A stretch of 30,722 nucleotides of DNA from positions 1 to 30,722 of the forward strand of contig JAMOQH010000156.1 of the NCBI GenBank assembly GCA_027064085.1, in the 5' to 3' direction. Numbering within the stretch: the first letter of the stretch is position 1; the number at the start of each line of letters is the position of its first letter. The position numbers were made by a program, and so were the translations under genes. The DNA is from a bacterium. GTDB taxonomy: Bacteria; UBP6; JAFGXH01. This document shows, piece after piece, positions 13,966 to 22,375 of the stretch. Under the pieces are notes generated by a model. That model saw nothing but the letters and a program-made list of their open reading frames with translations. It was not told where the DNA came from and did not search any database.

Positions 13966-14709
13966 GTGAATAAAGATGATAAACCCTTTATTATGAATAA
14001 AAATAACAAGAAGGCTCCACCTAAAAAGCCAGAAAAAGAAGTTCTTAATTTAGAAGAATTATTAGTTGATAAATCAAACAAAACAATGATATTAGATTTA
14101 AACGAAATAGAATTCGATAACAAAATTGATGAAATTGACGAAATTGACGAAATTGATGAATTTGACGATGAAAAAACAGAAGACATTTCAAATCATTTTA
14201 ATAATTCTTCAAATACTATACTTGAAAATAAACCTGAATTAAAATTAGATGACTTACTTGAAGAAAGAACTATTGATAACTTTGAAAGATTAAATTCTAA
14301 TCAAGATAAAACAGTGGTAATATCAATAGAAGATATTATTGAAACACCCCCAACAGTAGAAACAGAAAGTTTTGTTGAAGATGATCAAATCTTCCAAGAA
14401 ACACTTGAAGGATTAACAGCAACAACAGGTAATACATTTATTAAAAATATAGACAAAAAAATATCAGATAGTCTTGCTTCACTAGAAACAACATCTAGTA
14501 AGGAATATCATGTTGATGAACCCCCTAATATAGAAAATCAAGAAAACAATACTATGGAATCAAGTACTGAAATATTATTAGATTTATTAATATATGGAAA
14601 ACTTGAACAATTTGAAGTAAAACTTAAACAGTTACAAGAAAAATTTGATAATAATGTGGTTGATTTAATAAAATATATGTTTGAATTTTATGTAAAAAAA
14701 GATGATTAA
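13966..14709 (+). CDS. Acidic repeat-containing protein
   Basis: A 247-residue cytoplasmic protein, unrecognised. A short basic start (NKNNKKAPPKKPEKE) leads into a long acidic, probably disordered region that contains five direct copies of a three-residue repeat (IDE, ending FDD). Two similar short motifs stand out, NKTMILDLNEIEF (about 38-50) and DKTVVISIEDI (about 114-124), each with a threonine after a basic residue and then a hydrophobic strand. The last 45 residues are a predicted helical domain (EILLDLLIYGKLEQFEVKLK). GTG start with GGAG six bases ahead. It overlaps the next gene's frame and heads the PBP1A cluster. A scaffold or phosphorylation-target role would be a guess. Confidence 0.6.
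   Translation: MNKDDKPFIMNKNNKKAPPKKPEKEVLNLEELLVDKSNKTMILDLNEIEFDNKIDEIDEIDEIDEFDDEKTEDISNHFNNSSNTILENKPELKLDDLLEERTIDNFERLNSNQDKTVVISIEDIIETPPTVETESFVEDDQIFQETLEGLTATTGNTFIKNIDKKISDSLASLETTSSKEYHVDEPPNIENQENNTMESSTEILLDLLIYGKLEQFEVKLKQLQEKFDNNVVDLIKYMFEFYVKKDD
14122..14166 (+). repeat. Nine-base coding tandem repeat
   Basis: Five consecutive units of about GAAATTGAC/T inside the acidic protein gene, encoding the (I/F)DE run. Copy number could vary by slippage without a frameshift, as the unit is a multiple of three. Confidence 0.7.
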
Positions 14710-14710
14710 T

Positions 14711-15262
14711 ATGAAAAAACTTATTTTTGTTATAATATTTTTTATTTCTATGAATATATATTCACTTGAATTAAACAAAAACGATAATTGTATATACAGT
14801 TTTCAATCAAAAGAAGCTTATGATGCAGAACTTAAAATAGAAATTAAAGCTTTAACAGATAAAAATATAAAATTACTTATTACTCAACGAAATGGAGCAA
14901 TAACAAGTAAAAAAGAAGTTTTATTAAGTAAAAATTTCAATAAAGAAAACATAATAAATAATTTTTTTAAAATAATAAAAACAAATAATAAAAAAGAAAT
15001 AAAATTAAAATATAGTAAAATTATTGATAATTATAAATTTGCATATAGATCAAAAAATTATAATGGTTATTTAATAAAAGAAAATATTGAAATAGATAAG
15101 AAATTATACAAAGTAAGCTATATCTTTTCTAGTGAATTACCTCTTTTAGGACTGTTTAGATTTACAATTACCCAAGATGTTAAATCTAAAAAAAATTATA
15201 GATTCAAAAATATTATGCTTATTAAGGAGTGCAATATAAATGGGAAACTTATAAAATTATGA
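14711..15262 (+). CDS. Secreted protein of unknown function
   Basis: A 183-residue protein starting with a signal peptide (KKLIFVIIFFISMNIYS) and then about 165 residues of alternating strands (KIEIKALTDKNIKLLITQ, YKVSYIFSSELPLLGLFRFT). The general shape, a small periplasmic beta protein ending near FKNIMLIKEC, reminds me of DUF3108-like or LolA-like proteins, but I see no diagnostic motif. The ATG at 14711 is chosen because it opens directly on the signal peptide; an ATG three codons earlier (14702) overlaps the previous gene by eight bases and is possible. It overlaps the following beta-CASP-like gene by an ATGA. Confidence 0.6.
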   Translation: MKKLIFVIIFFISMNIYSLELNKNDNCIYSFQSKEAYDAELKIEIKALTDKNIKLLITQRNGAITSKKEVLLSKNFNKENIINNFFKIIKTNNKKEIKLKYSKIIDNYKFAYRSKNYNGYLIKENIEIDKKLYKVSYIFSSELPLLGLFRFTITQDVKSKKNYRFKNIMLIKECNINGKLIKL

Positions 15263-16236
15263 TAAACTATATAGCTTCTTCTCTTTATATAAAAAACAGT
15301 GTCCTTTGGCTTGATGCAATAAGCAAGAAAGAACTTTCATTCGTTTCCCATATAGACAAGTTAGTTACTCCTCATACTCGTATTATTGCTACAAAAGAAA
15401 CAATTGCATTTTATAAAAAATTTTTCTTAAAAGGCGAACCTTTAAATGCACTGCAGTTATCATTTTTTAGAAAATTTTCAATAGGTGGCCTTAACATTAC
15501 ACTTTATCCATCAGGATATTCTTATGGTGCTTCTCAGATATTAGTAAAAAAGGATAATAAAAAAATATTGTATTCAGGCTCTATTAACAATAGACAGCTG
15601 GCATTTTGTGAAGAAATTTATTATCCGTCAGCTGATATTCTAGTTATGGAATCTACCTATGGAAATAGTAAATATGATTTTTCTAGTTATAAAGACGAAG
15701 AAAATAAAGTTAAAAACTATGTTGCAAGTGAACTTCAAAAAGGAAATAACATTGTTATTTTTATATCTCCCTTAACAAAGCCTCAGTATATAATAAATTT
15801 ATTTAATGAACTTACTGCTCCTATATACCTACAAAATAAAATATACCAATATGTTAATCACCTTAGAGATTATAATTTGGATATTAAACCAGTGAGATCT
15901 TTTGTTACATCAATAGACAAGCCTTCTATTATTTTATACCCTAAAAATAATCATAATAAATTTCCATTATTTTCAGATAATATAAAAAAAATCATGTTAA
16001 CGGGAAATGCAATAAATAAAGATGAATTAAACAAAAAGTATAACTTAAATGAAAGTTTTACTCTTTCAAGTCATGCTGATTTTAAATCATTAATTCAGTA
16101 TTCAGAGCTAGTAAAGCCATCTAAAATTTATTTATTGCCAAGTAAAAATGATAACAATGAACTAATAGAAGAATTAAGAGGAAAGAGATTTAATGTTGAA
16201 GCATTAAATAACCCTACTCCTAAAAAACTTTTTTAA
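15259..16236 (+). CDS. Metallo-beta-lactamase/beta-CASP-like protein with degenerate metal site
   Basis: A 325-residue relative of beta-CASP exonucleases (CPSF/ligase-associated exonuclease type), which normally cleave nucleic acid with two zinc ions. Recognisable are LWLDAISKKELSFVSH, LYPSGYSYGASQILVKKDNK (family form PAGHxxGSAQ), ILYSGSINNR (family YTGDxxxR), ADILVMESTYG, and LSSHADFKSLIQYSELVKPS. The ligands are mostly gone: HxHxDH is reduced to SHIDKLV, the His of PAGH is Tyr, the Asp of TGD is Ser, and the late His-Gly is Pro-Ser. Only the beta-CASP SSHADF His remains. It is therefore probably a catalytically dead, structural or binding member. The frame extends to GTG 15229, but that codon overlaps AAGGAG; ATG 15259 overlaps the previous stop (ATGA) and matches the family start. 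Confidence 0.75.
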   Translation: MINYIASSLYIKNSVLWLDAISKKELSFVSHIDKLVTPHTRIIATKETIAFYKKFFLKGEPLNALQLSFFRKFSIGGLNITLYPSGYSYGASQILVKKDNKKILYSGSINNRQLAFCEEIYYPSADILVMESTYGNSKYDFSSYKDEENKVKNYVASELQKGNNIVIFISPLTKPQYIINLFNELTAPIYLQNKIYQYVNHLRDYNLDIKPVRSFVTSIDKPSIILYPKNNHNKFPLFSDNIKKIMLTGNAINKDELNKKYNLNESFTLSSHADFKSLIQYSELVKPSKIYLLPSKNDNNELIEELRGKRFNVEALNNPTPKKLF

Positions 16237-16254
16237 ATTATATGGTAAAATTTT

Positions 16255-19131
16255 ATGAAAATACTAAATACTAGACCAAAAATAGATAATGTCAAATCAA
16301 CCGGTAAGTTTAAAAAAACTATAAAAATATTGTTTATATCAGGCATATCTATTTCAATTCTTATTGGTTTTATAATCTTTTTTGTTTATGTAGAATATTC
16401 TAAAAAAGTATCAATTATTCCACCTAAATCGGGATATAAACCTTCTCTTGTTACAAAAGTCTATTCAGATAATTTGAATCTAATTGGAGAATATTCCACC
16501 GAATTTAGAGATGTAATTGCTTATGAACAAATGCCTAAATTATTAATTAAAGCATTTATTGCATCTGAAGATATTGAATTTTATGAACACAGTGGGCTTA
16601 ATTATCTTGGAATAGTTAGAGCAATGATTAAAAATCTAAAAGCAGGACATATTGTTCAGGGAGGATCATCCATAACACAGCAAGTGGCAAAGTCTTTTCT
16701 TACTGATAAAGAAAAAGCAGCAAGGTCTTTGGAAAGAAAAATAAAAGAAGTTATTATGGCTAGAAGAGCAGAACAGGTTTACAACAAGGAATATTTGATG
16801 TATCTATATTTAAATCAGATATATTTAGGACATGGCTCCTATGGGGTACAGGCAACAGCAAAACATTATTTTAATAAAAATGTGTGGGATTTAGATTTAT
16901 CTGAAATAACTCTTATTGCGGGGCTTCCTCAGGCTCCTTCAAAATATTCTCCATATAGTAAAACAGAAATGGCTAAAAAAAGAAGAATGTATGTCCTTAG
17001 AAGAATGCTAAAAGAAAATTTTATAACTAAAGAGCAGATGGATAAAGCTTTAGCTAAAAAAATAAAAGTAATACATGATATCCCAAGTAGAGCAAATTAC
17101 TATGTTGACTTAACTAAATTATTTCCTAATTATGTGTTAATTTATGATTATGGTGTAAGGATTGACACTCTAACTGGTGAAAAAAACCTGCTTACTGATG
17201 CAACCTACACACAAGCTCCTTATTTTTCAGAATATGCTCATAAAGTGATACAAAAACTAATTGGTGAAAAAGAATTTTATACTGGCGGATATAAAATATA
17301 TACAACAGTAAATCTTGAAAAACAAAAATATGCAAGAGCTGCAATAAAGTATGGTTTAGGCAATTTATCTTGGAGACAAGGTTATTATGGCCCTGTTATA
17401 AATGATAAAGTTGGAACCGTAACAGTAAAAGAAGTTTTGTATTCATCTAAACAATTAAAAAATGCAAAGGGTGGTATAATATATAAAAAAGATAAAGTGT
17501 TATCCAATAAAGAACTAGCTAAAAAAGACATAAATAAAAAACTTGCTAAATACACAGACTTAAATAAGATTAAAAATAAAAGTAAAATTAAAGAATGCAT
17601 CACCATAAATAAGGAGTATGAATCTTATAGAAAAAAAATTAATGGAAAAATGCACTTTATAGAAAGAAACAATAAAGTAATATACAATCATTGCCTTAAA
17701 AAAATAGAATATAAAAAATTCTTTGAAAATTCAAAAGAATATTATCGTGAAGAAAAGGAAGTTCCTTTTAAAAGATACTTAGCGCTAGTAACAAAAGCAG
17801 ATAAAACAGAAGCAACTGTAAAATTTGGAAAATTTGAAGGAAAAATATTACTTAAAAATACAAAGTGGGCTGAAAAAGCTAACCCAATGGTTCATTATTC
17901 AAGAAGAAGAGTAAGAGATTTAAGAACTGTTTTTAATGAAGGATATATCATTTGGATTAGAATTCCTCAAAAAGAAGAACTAGATAAAAAAGGAAATAAA
18001 ATAGTTTATTTATCTCAAATTCCTAAGCCTCAGGCAGCAATGATGAGCGTTGATTATAAATCAGGCTATGTAAAAGCAATGATTGGAGGAAAATCGTATT
18101 CTGATTTTAATAGAGTTTTACAGGCTGAAAGACAATCAGGTTCTATTTTTAAACCTCTTTATTATTCAAAAGCTGTTGATGAAGATTATAATTTATCTAC
18201 AATTATTTATGATACTCCAATTGTTTCATACGATTATTTAACAAAAGTAAACTGGAAACCTGCAAATTATGAAAATAGCTACAAGGGAAAAGTTACTTTA
18301 AGAACTGCTCTTAAAAACAGTATGAATGTACCTTCAATTAAGGTTTTTAGGCATGTCGGAATAGAAAAGGCAACTAAATGGGTTAAAAATTTAGGGATAA
18401 CAACTCCTTTAAATCAAGATGATTCTATGGCTCTTGGTTCGTCTGCTATTAAGCCTATTGATATAACAAAAGCATTTTCTGTTTTTGCAAATTATGGCAA
18501 AAAAGTGCCTTTTATTTTTATAAAAAAAGTAGTTGACAGAGATGGTAAAATTATCATTGACAATACCAAATACTATGACCCTTTTATTTCACAAGATGAT
18601 ATACCAAGTCGTTTGGAAGAAGCTCTTTTTAAAGAAACAGAGCAATTAATCGACCCTGTTACAGCATTTTTAACTTTAAGATTGTTAAGAGCGGTTGTTA
18701 AATCAGGAACATCAACAGCAGTAAATTCTTTAAAAATACCTATCGCGGGAAAAACTGGAACAACAAATGATAGTTTTGATGCATGGTTTATTGGGTTCTC
18801 AACTAGTTTACTAAATACAGTATGGGTTGGATATGATTTAAATGATAATCCTCTTGGAAGAGGAGAGGCCGGAGGAAGAACGGCACTGCCTATCTGGAAG
18901 GAATATGCCAAAAATGCTCTTCGTTATTATATTAAAAATAAAAAAGAAGTTGAATTTGAGCCTCCTGCTGGAGTTTCCATGGTGAGAATTGATAGGGAAA
19001 CAGGTAAAAAAGCGGGCCCTTCTTCTATAGTAAAAATAGAGGAAGCATTTAGAATAGGAACAGAACCTAAAGAAAAAGAAATAAATTCCGACATTAATGA
19101 AAACGAGCTCTTAACCGGAGATGATGAGTAG
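16255..19131 (+). CDS. mrcA: Class A penicillin-binding protein (PBP1A)
   Basis: A 958-residue bifunctional peptidoglycan synthase. One membrane anchor is at about 24-47. The GT51 glycosyltransferase domain has its catalytic Glu105 in ASEDIEFYEHSG, then GGSSITQQVAKSFL, RKIKEVIMARRAEQ and LNQIYLGHGSYGVQATAKHY. A long, lysine-rich middle section (about 330-600) probably contains the OB-like insert typical of PBP1A. The transpeptidase has Ser630-x-x-Lys633 (SIFK), Ser689-Met-Asn691 and Lys833-Thr-Gly835. The C-terminus is an acidic tail. It is longer than the usual 750-850 residues because of the middle section. It lies 18 bases after the beta-CASP-like gene and 10 bases before the STAS gene. 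The ribosome site is poor. The family call is secure; mrcA is used by function. Confidence 0.95.
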   Translation: MKILNTRPKIDNVKSTGKFKKTIKILFISGISISILIGFIIFFVYVEYSKKVSIIPPKSGYKPSLVTKVYSDNLNLIGEYSTEFRDVIAYEQMPKLLIKAFIASEDIEFYEHSGLNYLGIVRAMIKNLKAGHIVQGGSSITQQVAKSFLTDKEKAARSLERKIKEVIMARRAEQVYNKEYLMYLYLNQIYLGHGSYGVQATAKHYFNKNVWDLDLSEITLIAGLPQAPSKYSPYSKTEMAKKRRMYVLRRMLKENFITKEQMDKALAKKIKVIHDIPSRANYYVDLTKLFPNYVLIYDYGVRIDTLTGEKNLLTDATYTQAPYFSEYAHKVIQKLIGEKEFYTGGYKIYTTVNLEKQKYARAAIKYGLGNLSWRQGYYGPVINDKVGTVTVKEVLYSSKQLKNAKGGIIYKKDKVLSNKELAKKDINKKLAKYTDLNKIKNKSKIKECITINKEYESYRKKINGKMHFIERNNKVIYNHCLKKIEYKKFFENSKEYYREEKEVPFKRYLALVTKADKTEATVKFGKFEGKILLKNTKWAEKANPMVHYSRRRVRDLRTVFNEGYIIWIRIPQKEELDKKGNKIVYLSQIPKPQAAMMSVDYKSGYVKAMIGGKSYSDFNRVLQAERQSGSIFKPLYYSKAVDEDYNLSTIIYDTPIVSYDYLTKVNWKPANYENSYKGKVTLRTALKNSMNVPSIKVFRHVGIEKATKWVKNLGITTPLNQDDSMALGSSAIKPIDITKAFSVFANYGKKVPFIFIKKVVDRDGKIIIDNTKYYDPFISQDDIPSRLEEALFKETEQLIDPVTAFLTLRLLRAVVKSGTSTAVNSLKIPIAGKTGTTNDSFDAWFIGFSTSLLNTVWVGYDLNDNPLGRGEAGGRTALPIWKEYAKNALRYYIKNKKEVEFEPPAGVSMVRIDRETGKKAGPSSIVKIEEAFRIGTEPKEKEINSDINENELLTGDDE

Positions 19132-19141
19132 GAGGAATGAT

Positions 19142-19492
19142 ATGAATTTAATTATCAGTGAAATGACGAATAATATCTTAAAAATAGAACCTGAAGTATC
19201 AAGAATAGATGCTTCTGTTGCAGGAAAATTTAAAGAGTTGCTATTTGAAAAAATAGATAATGGCAATGCCAGAATGATTCTAGATTTAAATCAGGTTAAA
19301 TTTATAGACAGTTCTGGACTAGGGGCTATTGTTGCTACTTACAAAAAACTTAAAGCTAATGGTAAACTTGTAATATTAACTAAAAGTCAAGCTATTTTAA
19401 CTATGTTTAAAATAACAAGGCTTGAGAAAGTATTAAGTATTGTTAACTCAGAAGACATACGAGATGCAATGAAATTATTTGAAAAGGAATAG
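19142..19492 (+). CDS. STAS-domain anti-sigma factor antagonist
   Basis: A 116-residue single STAS domain of the SpoIIAA/RsbV type. The conserved loop FIDSSGLGAIV places the phosphorylatable serine at Ser57 after Asp56. In partner switching, the unphosphorylated form releases a sigma factor or other client from the kinase, and the kinase phosphorylates this serine. The immediately following gene encodes such a kinase, two bases on. The ATG at 19142 has AGGAGG at six-base spacing; in-frame ATGs at 19121 and 19124 lie upstream of that site and within the PBP1A end, and are rejected. No sigma factor or PP2C phosphatase is in the window, so the client is unknown; location next to PBP1A hints at an envelope output. 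Confidence 0.9.
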   Translation: MNLIISEMTNNILKIEPEVSRIDASVAGKFKELLFEKIDNGNARMILDLNQVKFIDSSGLGAIVATYKKLKANGKLVILTKSQAILTMFKITRLEKVLSIVNSEDIRDAMKLFEKE

Positions 19493-19494
19493 TT

Positions 19495-19917
19495 TTGGAA
19501 CTTATTTTTACAAAAGAAATAAATTCAGTACTCTCGGAAGTATCTAATTTAGTTATTTTAGTTGTTCAAAACTTAAAAATGCTAAATATTAATAATAGTG
19601 CTTTAGCAGACATAGAAATCGCATTAGCAGAGGCTTTAACAAATATTGTAAAACATGGTTATAACTATGAAAATAACCATAAAATAGAATTGGCATTATA
19701 TAAACTAGAAAAAAATATTATCTTAGAAATCACTGATTATTCAGATGAAGTTAAAATTAATTTCAATAAAAAACTTGACTACGATCCAAAAGATACAGAT
19801 TCCCTACCAGAAGGTGGAATGGGCTTATACCTCATGAATCATTGCATGACTTCCTTAAATTTAAAAAGAATTGATAATAAAAATATTTTAACAATGATAA
19901 AGAAATATGAAAAATAA
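19495..19917 (+). CDS. Anti-sigma-factor-type serine kinase (HATPase)
   Basis: A 140-residue GHKL ATPase of the RsbW/SpoIIAB kind. The N box is EALTNIVKHGY (Glu46, Asn50, His54), the G1 region starts at DYSDEV (Asp81) and the ATP lid is EGGMGLYLM at 106-114. Such proteins bind a sigma factor or another partner and phosphorylate their STAS antagonist. TTG start, with AGGA six bases ahead. It follows the STAS gene by two bases and overlaps the helicase gene by 11, so all three are cotranslated. Together with the STAS protein it makes a minimal partner-switch pair. Confidence 0.9.
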   Translation: MELIFTKEINSVLSEVSNLVILVVQNLKMLNINNSALADIEIALAEALTNIVKHGYNYENNHKIELALYKLEKNIILEITDYSDEVKINFNKKLDYDPKDTDSLPEGGMGLYLMNHCMTSLNLKRIDNKNILTMIKKYEK

Positions 19918-21580
19918 ACCACTTATTGTCCAATCAGACAATACAATACTTATAGAAACAGAATCAAAAATATTTGAAAAAGTTAGAGATAAAATAATAC
20001 TTTTTTCTGAACTTGTTAAAAGTCCTGATTATATCCATACCTACAAAATAACATCCTTATCTCTATGGAATGCAGCATCTAGTGGTATGAATAGTGAAGA
20101 AATAATTTCTATAATTAAAAAATATAGCAAATATAGTATCCCCGAAATTGTCATCTACGAAATAAAAGAACAAATCAGTAGATTTGGAGCTATAACATTA
20201 GTTAAAGAAAATAAAGATTTTTTAAGAGTTATAATAAAAACAGACTTACTTTTTAGAGAAATAATTGCAAATAAAAGATTAAAAAAGTTTGGCTTAATTA
20301 CTGATAAAGAAAATGAATTTTTATTACCTACACCTAACAGAGGTAGTTTTAAATTACAAATGACTAAAATTGGTTATCCTGTTGCCGATTTGGGAGGATA
20401 TATTGAGGGAGCTAAGTTAAATATTAATTTAAGAAAACGATTAAAACAAAATTTTTCTCCATTCGAACTCAGAAATTACCAAAATGATGCAGTAAATGCT
20501 TTTTATGCAAATGGCTCTCCTTATGGAGGAAGTGGAACAATCGTTCTACCATGTGGAAGTGGAAAAACAATAATTGGTATAGCTACAATTTCAAAACTAA
20601 AAACAGAAACTTTAATTATTTCAACAAATATAACAGCAATAAAACAGTGGAAAGCAGAACTCTTAGATAAAACAAATATAAAAGAAGAAGATGTAGGAGA
20701 ATATAGTGGAGAAACTAAAAATATTAGACCTATTACTATTGCATCATATCAAATTGTAACTTATAGAAAAAATAAAACAGCCCCTTTTAAACATTTTTCA
20801 TTATTTAACGAAAGAAATTGGGGATTAATTATTTACGATGAGGTGCATTTATTACCTGCACCCGTATTTAGAGTTGTATCCTCCCTACAATCAAGAAGAA
20901 GATTAGGCTTAACTGCAACATTAATAAGAGAAGATGGTTTAGAAGAGGAAGTATTTGCTCTTATTGGACCTAAAAAGTTTGAATTACCTTGGAAGCAACT
21001 AGAAACTACTGGTTGGATTGCAAAATCATATTGCGTTGAATACCGGGTAAAACTAAAAGAATCCTTAAATATTCATTATGCAACATCTGACAAAAGAGGA
21101 AAATTCAGAATCGCCTCTGAAAATCCTAGCAAATTTAATGTAATTGATAGAATACTAGAAAAGCATACAAATGATAACATCTTAATTATTGGTCAATATA
21201 TTTCTCAGTTAAATATGCTTAAAGACAGATATCACTTCCCTATTATTACAGGTAAAACTCCTAATAAAACTAGAGAAATTATTTATAATGATTTTAAAAA
21301 TGGAAAAATTAAAAAATTAATAGTTTCAAAAGTCGCTAATTTTGCAGTTGATTTACCAGATGCAAATGTTGCAATTCAAATATCTGGAACTTTTGGTAGT
21401 CGTCAAGAAGAAGCTCAAAGACTTGGTAGAATATTGAGACCTAAAAAGGGTGAAAACATAGCATATTTCTACACTATTGTTACACAAAATACAATTGAAC
21501 AAATTTATGCTCGAAATAGACAAATGTTTTTAATTGAGCAAGGATACAGATATCAAACAATTAATTTTGATGAAGAATAG
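19907..21580 (+). CDS. XPB/Rad25-type superfamily II DNA helicase
   Basis: A 557-residue ATP-dependent 3'-5' DNA helicase of the bacterial XPB branch. Walker A is LPCGSGKT with Lys220, motif II is DEVH at 311-314, LGLTATLIREDG is motif III with the RED triplet typical of XPB, followed by EVFALIGPKKFELPWKQLE (the XPB thumb region), and motif VI is QEEAQRLGRILRP. The N-terminal 190 residues form the usual XPB N-domain (helicase C3-like) with a PVADLGGYIEG segment. Bacterial XPB is thought to act in DNA repair or transcription-coupled processes. No Bax1-type nuclease partner lies next to it. It overlaps the kinase gene by 11 bases, an unusual association. Confidence 0.92.
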   Translation: MKNKPLIVQSDNTILIETESKIFEKVRDKIILFSELVKSPDYIHTYKITSLSLWNAASSGMNSEEIISIIKKYSKYSIPEIVIYEIKEQISRFGAITLVKENKDFLRVIIKTDLLFREIIANKRLKKFGLITDKENEFLLPTPNRGSFKLQMTKIGYPVADLGGYIEGAKLNINLRKRLKQNFSPFELRNYQNDAVNAFYANGSPYGGSGTIVLPCGSGKTIIGIATISKLKTETLIISTNITAIKQWKAELLDKTNIKEEDVGEYSGETKNIRPITIASYQIVTYRKNKTAPFKHFSLFNERNWGLIIYDEVHLLPAPVFRVVSSLQSRRRLGLTATLIREDGLEEEVFALIGPKKFELPWKQLETTGWIAKSYCVEYRVKLKESLNIHYATSDKRGKFRIASENPSKFNVIDRILEKHTNDNILIIGQYISQLNMLKDRYHFPIITGKTPNKTREIIYNDFKNGKIKKLIVSKVANFAVDLPDANVAIQISGTFGSRQEEAQRLGRILRPKKGENIAYFYTIVTQNTIEQIYARNRQMFLIEQGYRYQTINFDEE

Positions 21581-21587
21581 ATATAAC

Positions 21588-21616
21588 TTGATTTAGAATT
21601 TTAATTTAGATATAAT
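21588..21616 (+). promoter_or_regulatory. Sigma70-type promoter of the phosphoesterase operon
   Basis: TTGATT at 21588-21593, a 17-base spacer and TATAAT at 21611-21616; start near 21623, leaving about an 18-base leader with AGGA before the ATG. Confidence 0.65.
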
Positions 21617-21640
21617 GGTATTAGCTTTTATTAGGAAAAA

Positions 21641-22372
21641 ATGAGAATTGCTATAATTTCAGATATTCACTCAAACTTAAATGCCTTAGAGAATACTTTA
21701 AAAGAAATTGATAAATTAAATATAGACACTCTCATTTGTCTTGGAGACCTTGTTGGTTATGGAGCCCAACCTAATGAAGTAGTTGAATTAATCAGGAAAT
21801 CTTGTGACTATGCTGTTATTGGAAATCACGATGCAGCCGTTGTAGGCAAATTAGATTACACTTATCATTATAAAGCAGCAAAAGATGCGATTGATTGGAC
21901 TAGAAATAATTTAACTACAGACAACTTAGAGTGGTTAATAAGCTTACCTTATAAATTAAAGATCAAAAACATATCTTTTACTCATGGTTCACCAATTTCT
22001 CCTGAAGATTTTTTATATGTTTACAATAGTAGTCATGCAAGCCTTTTAAGCCAATATTATGATGAATTATCTAAATTTTCATTCATTGGTCATTCGCATT
22101 TAATAAAAGGATATACTTTTAGTAAAATCTTGGCAGATGAATTTAAATTGCCAAGAAAGGGGTTTTTAGAAAATAATAAATATTTATTTTCAGTTGGTAG
22201 TGTTGGACAACCTAGAGATGGTTCTCCATTATCTGCATTTTTTCTATTTGATACAGAATTAGAATCTGTTGATGTACATAGAGTTTATTATGATATTAAT
22301 CCTACTGCAGACAAAATAATTAATGCAGGACTTAGTCCTAACTTTGCAAAAAGATTATTTTTAGGTATTTAA
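21641..22372 (+). CDS. Calcineurin-like metallophosphoesterase
   Basis: A 243-residue cytoplasmic phosphoesterase with the full set of dimetal ligands: DIHSN (Asp8, His10), GDLVGYG (Asp36), GNHD (Asn62, His63), THGS (His115) and GHSH (His151, His153). Segment GDLVGYGAQPNEVVELIR is typical of the YfcE/MJ0936-related and DR1281-like diverse phosphodiesterases whose natural substrates are mostly unknown. It heads an operon with an ABC ATPase and a lipoprotein (three-base gap, then four-base overlap). No role in transport is known for it; co-location may simply be shared transcription. Confidence 0.9.
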   Translation: MRIAIISDIHSNLNALENTLKEIDKLNIDTLICLGDLVGYGAQPNEVVELIRKSCDYAVIGNHDAAVVGKLDYTYHYKAAKDAIDWTRNNLTTDNLEWLISLPYKLKIKNISFTHGSPISPEDFLYVYNSSHASLLSQYYDELSKFSFIGHSHLIKGYTFSKILADEFKLPRKGFLENNKYLFSVGSVGQPRDGSPLSAFFLFDTELESVDVHRVYYDINPTADKIINAGLSPNFAKRLFLGI

Positions 22373-22375
22373 CAA

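Noticed and set aside
13851-14186. Open minus-strand frame over the acidic repeat gene
   Set aside because: Its serine-isoleucine run is the complement of the IDE repeat, and it spans the promoter and the end of the previous gene.
15229-15258. Longer start for the beta-CASP-like protein at GTG 15229
   Set aside because: The codon overlaps the AAGGAG sequence, and the family begins at the downstream Met.
18573-18911. Open minus-strand frame inside the PBP1A gene
   Set aside because: It is a shadow of the transpeptidase region with no ribosome site; the plus-strand protein is unmistakable.
21641-22372. Phosphoesterase as nuclease partner of the XPB helicase
   Set aside because: It has its own strong promoter after a 60-base gap and belongs to a non-nuclease-like phosphoesterase branch, so linkage is weak.
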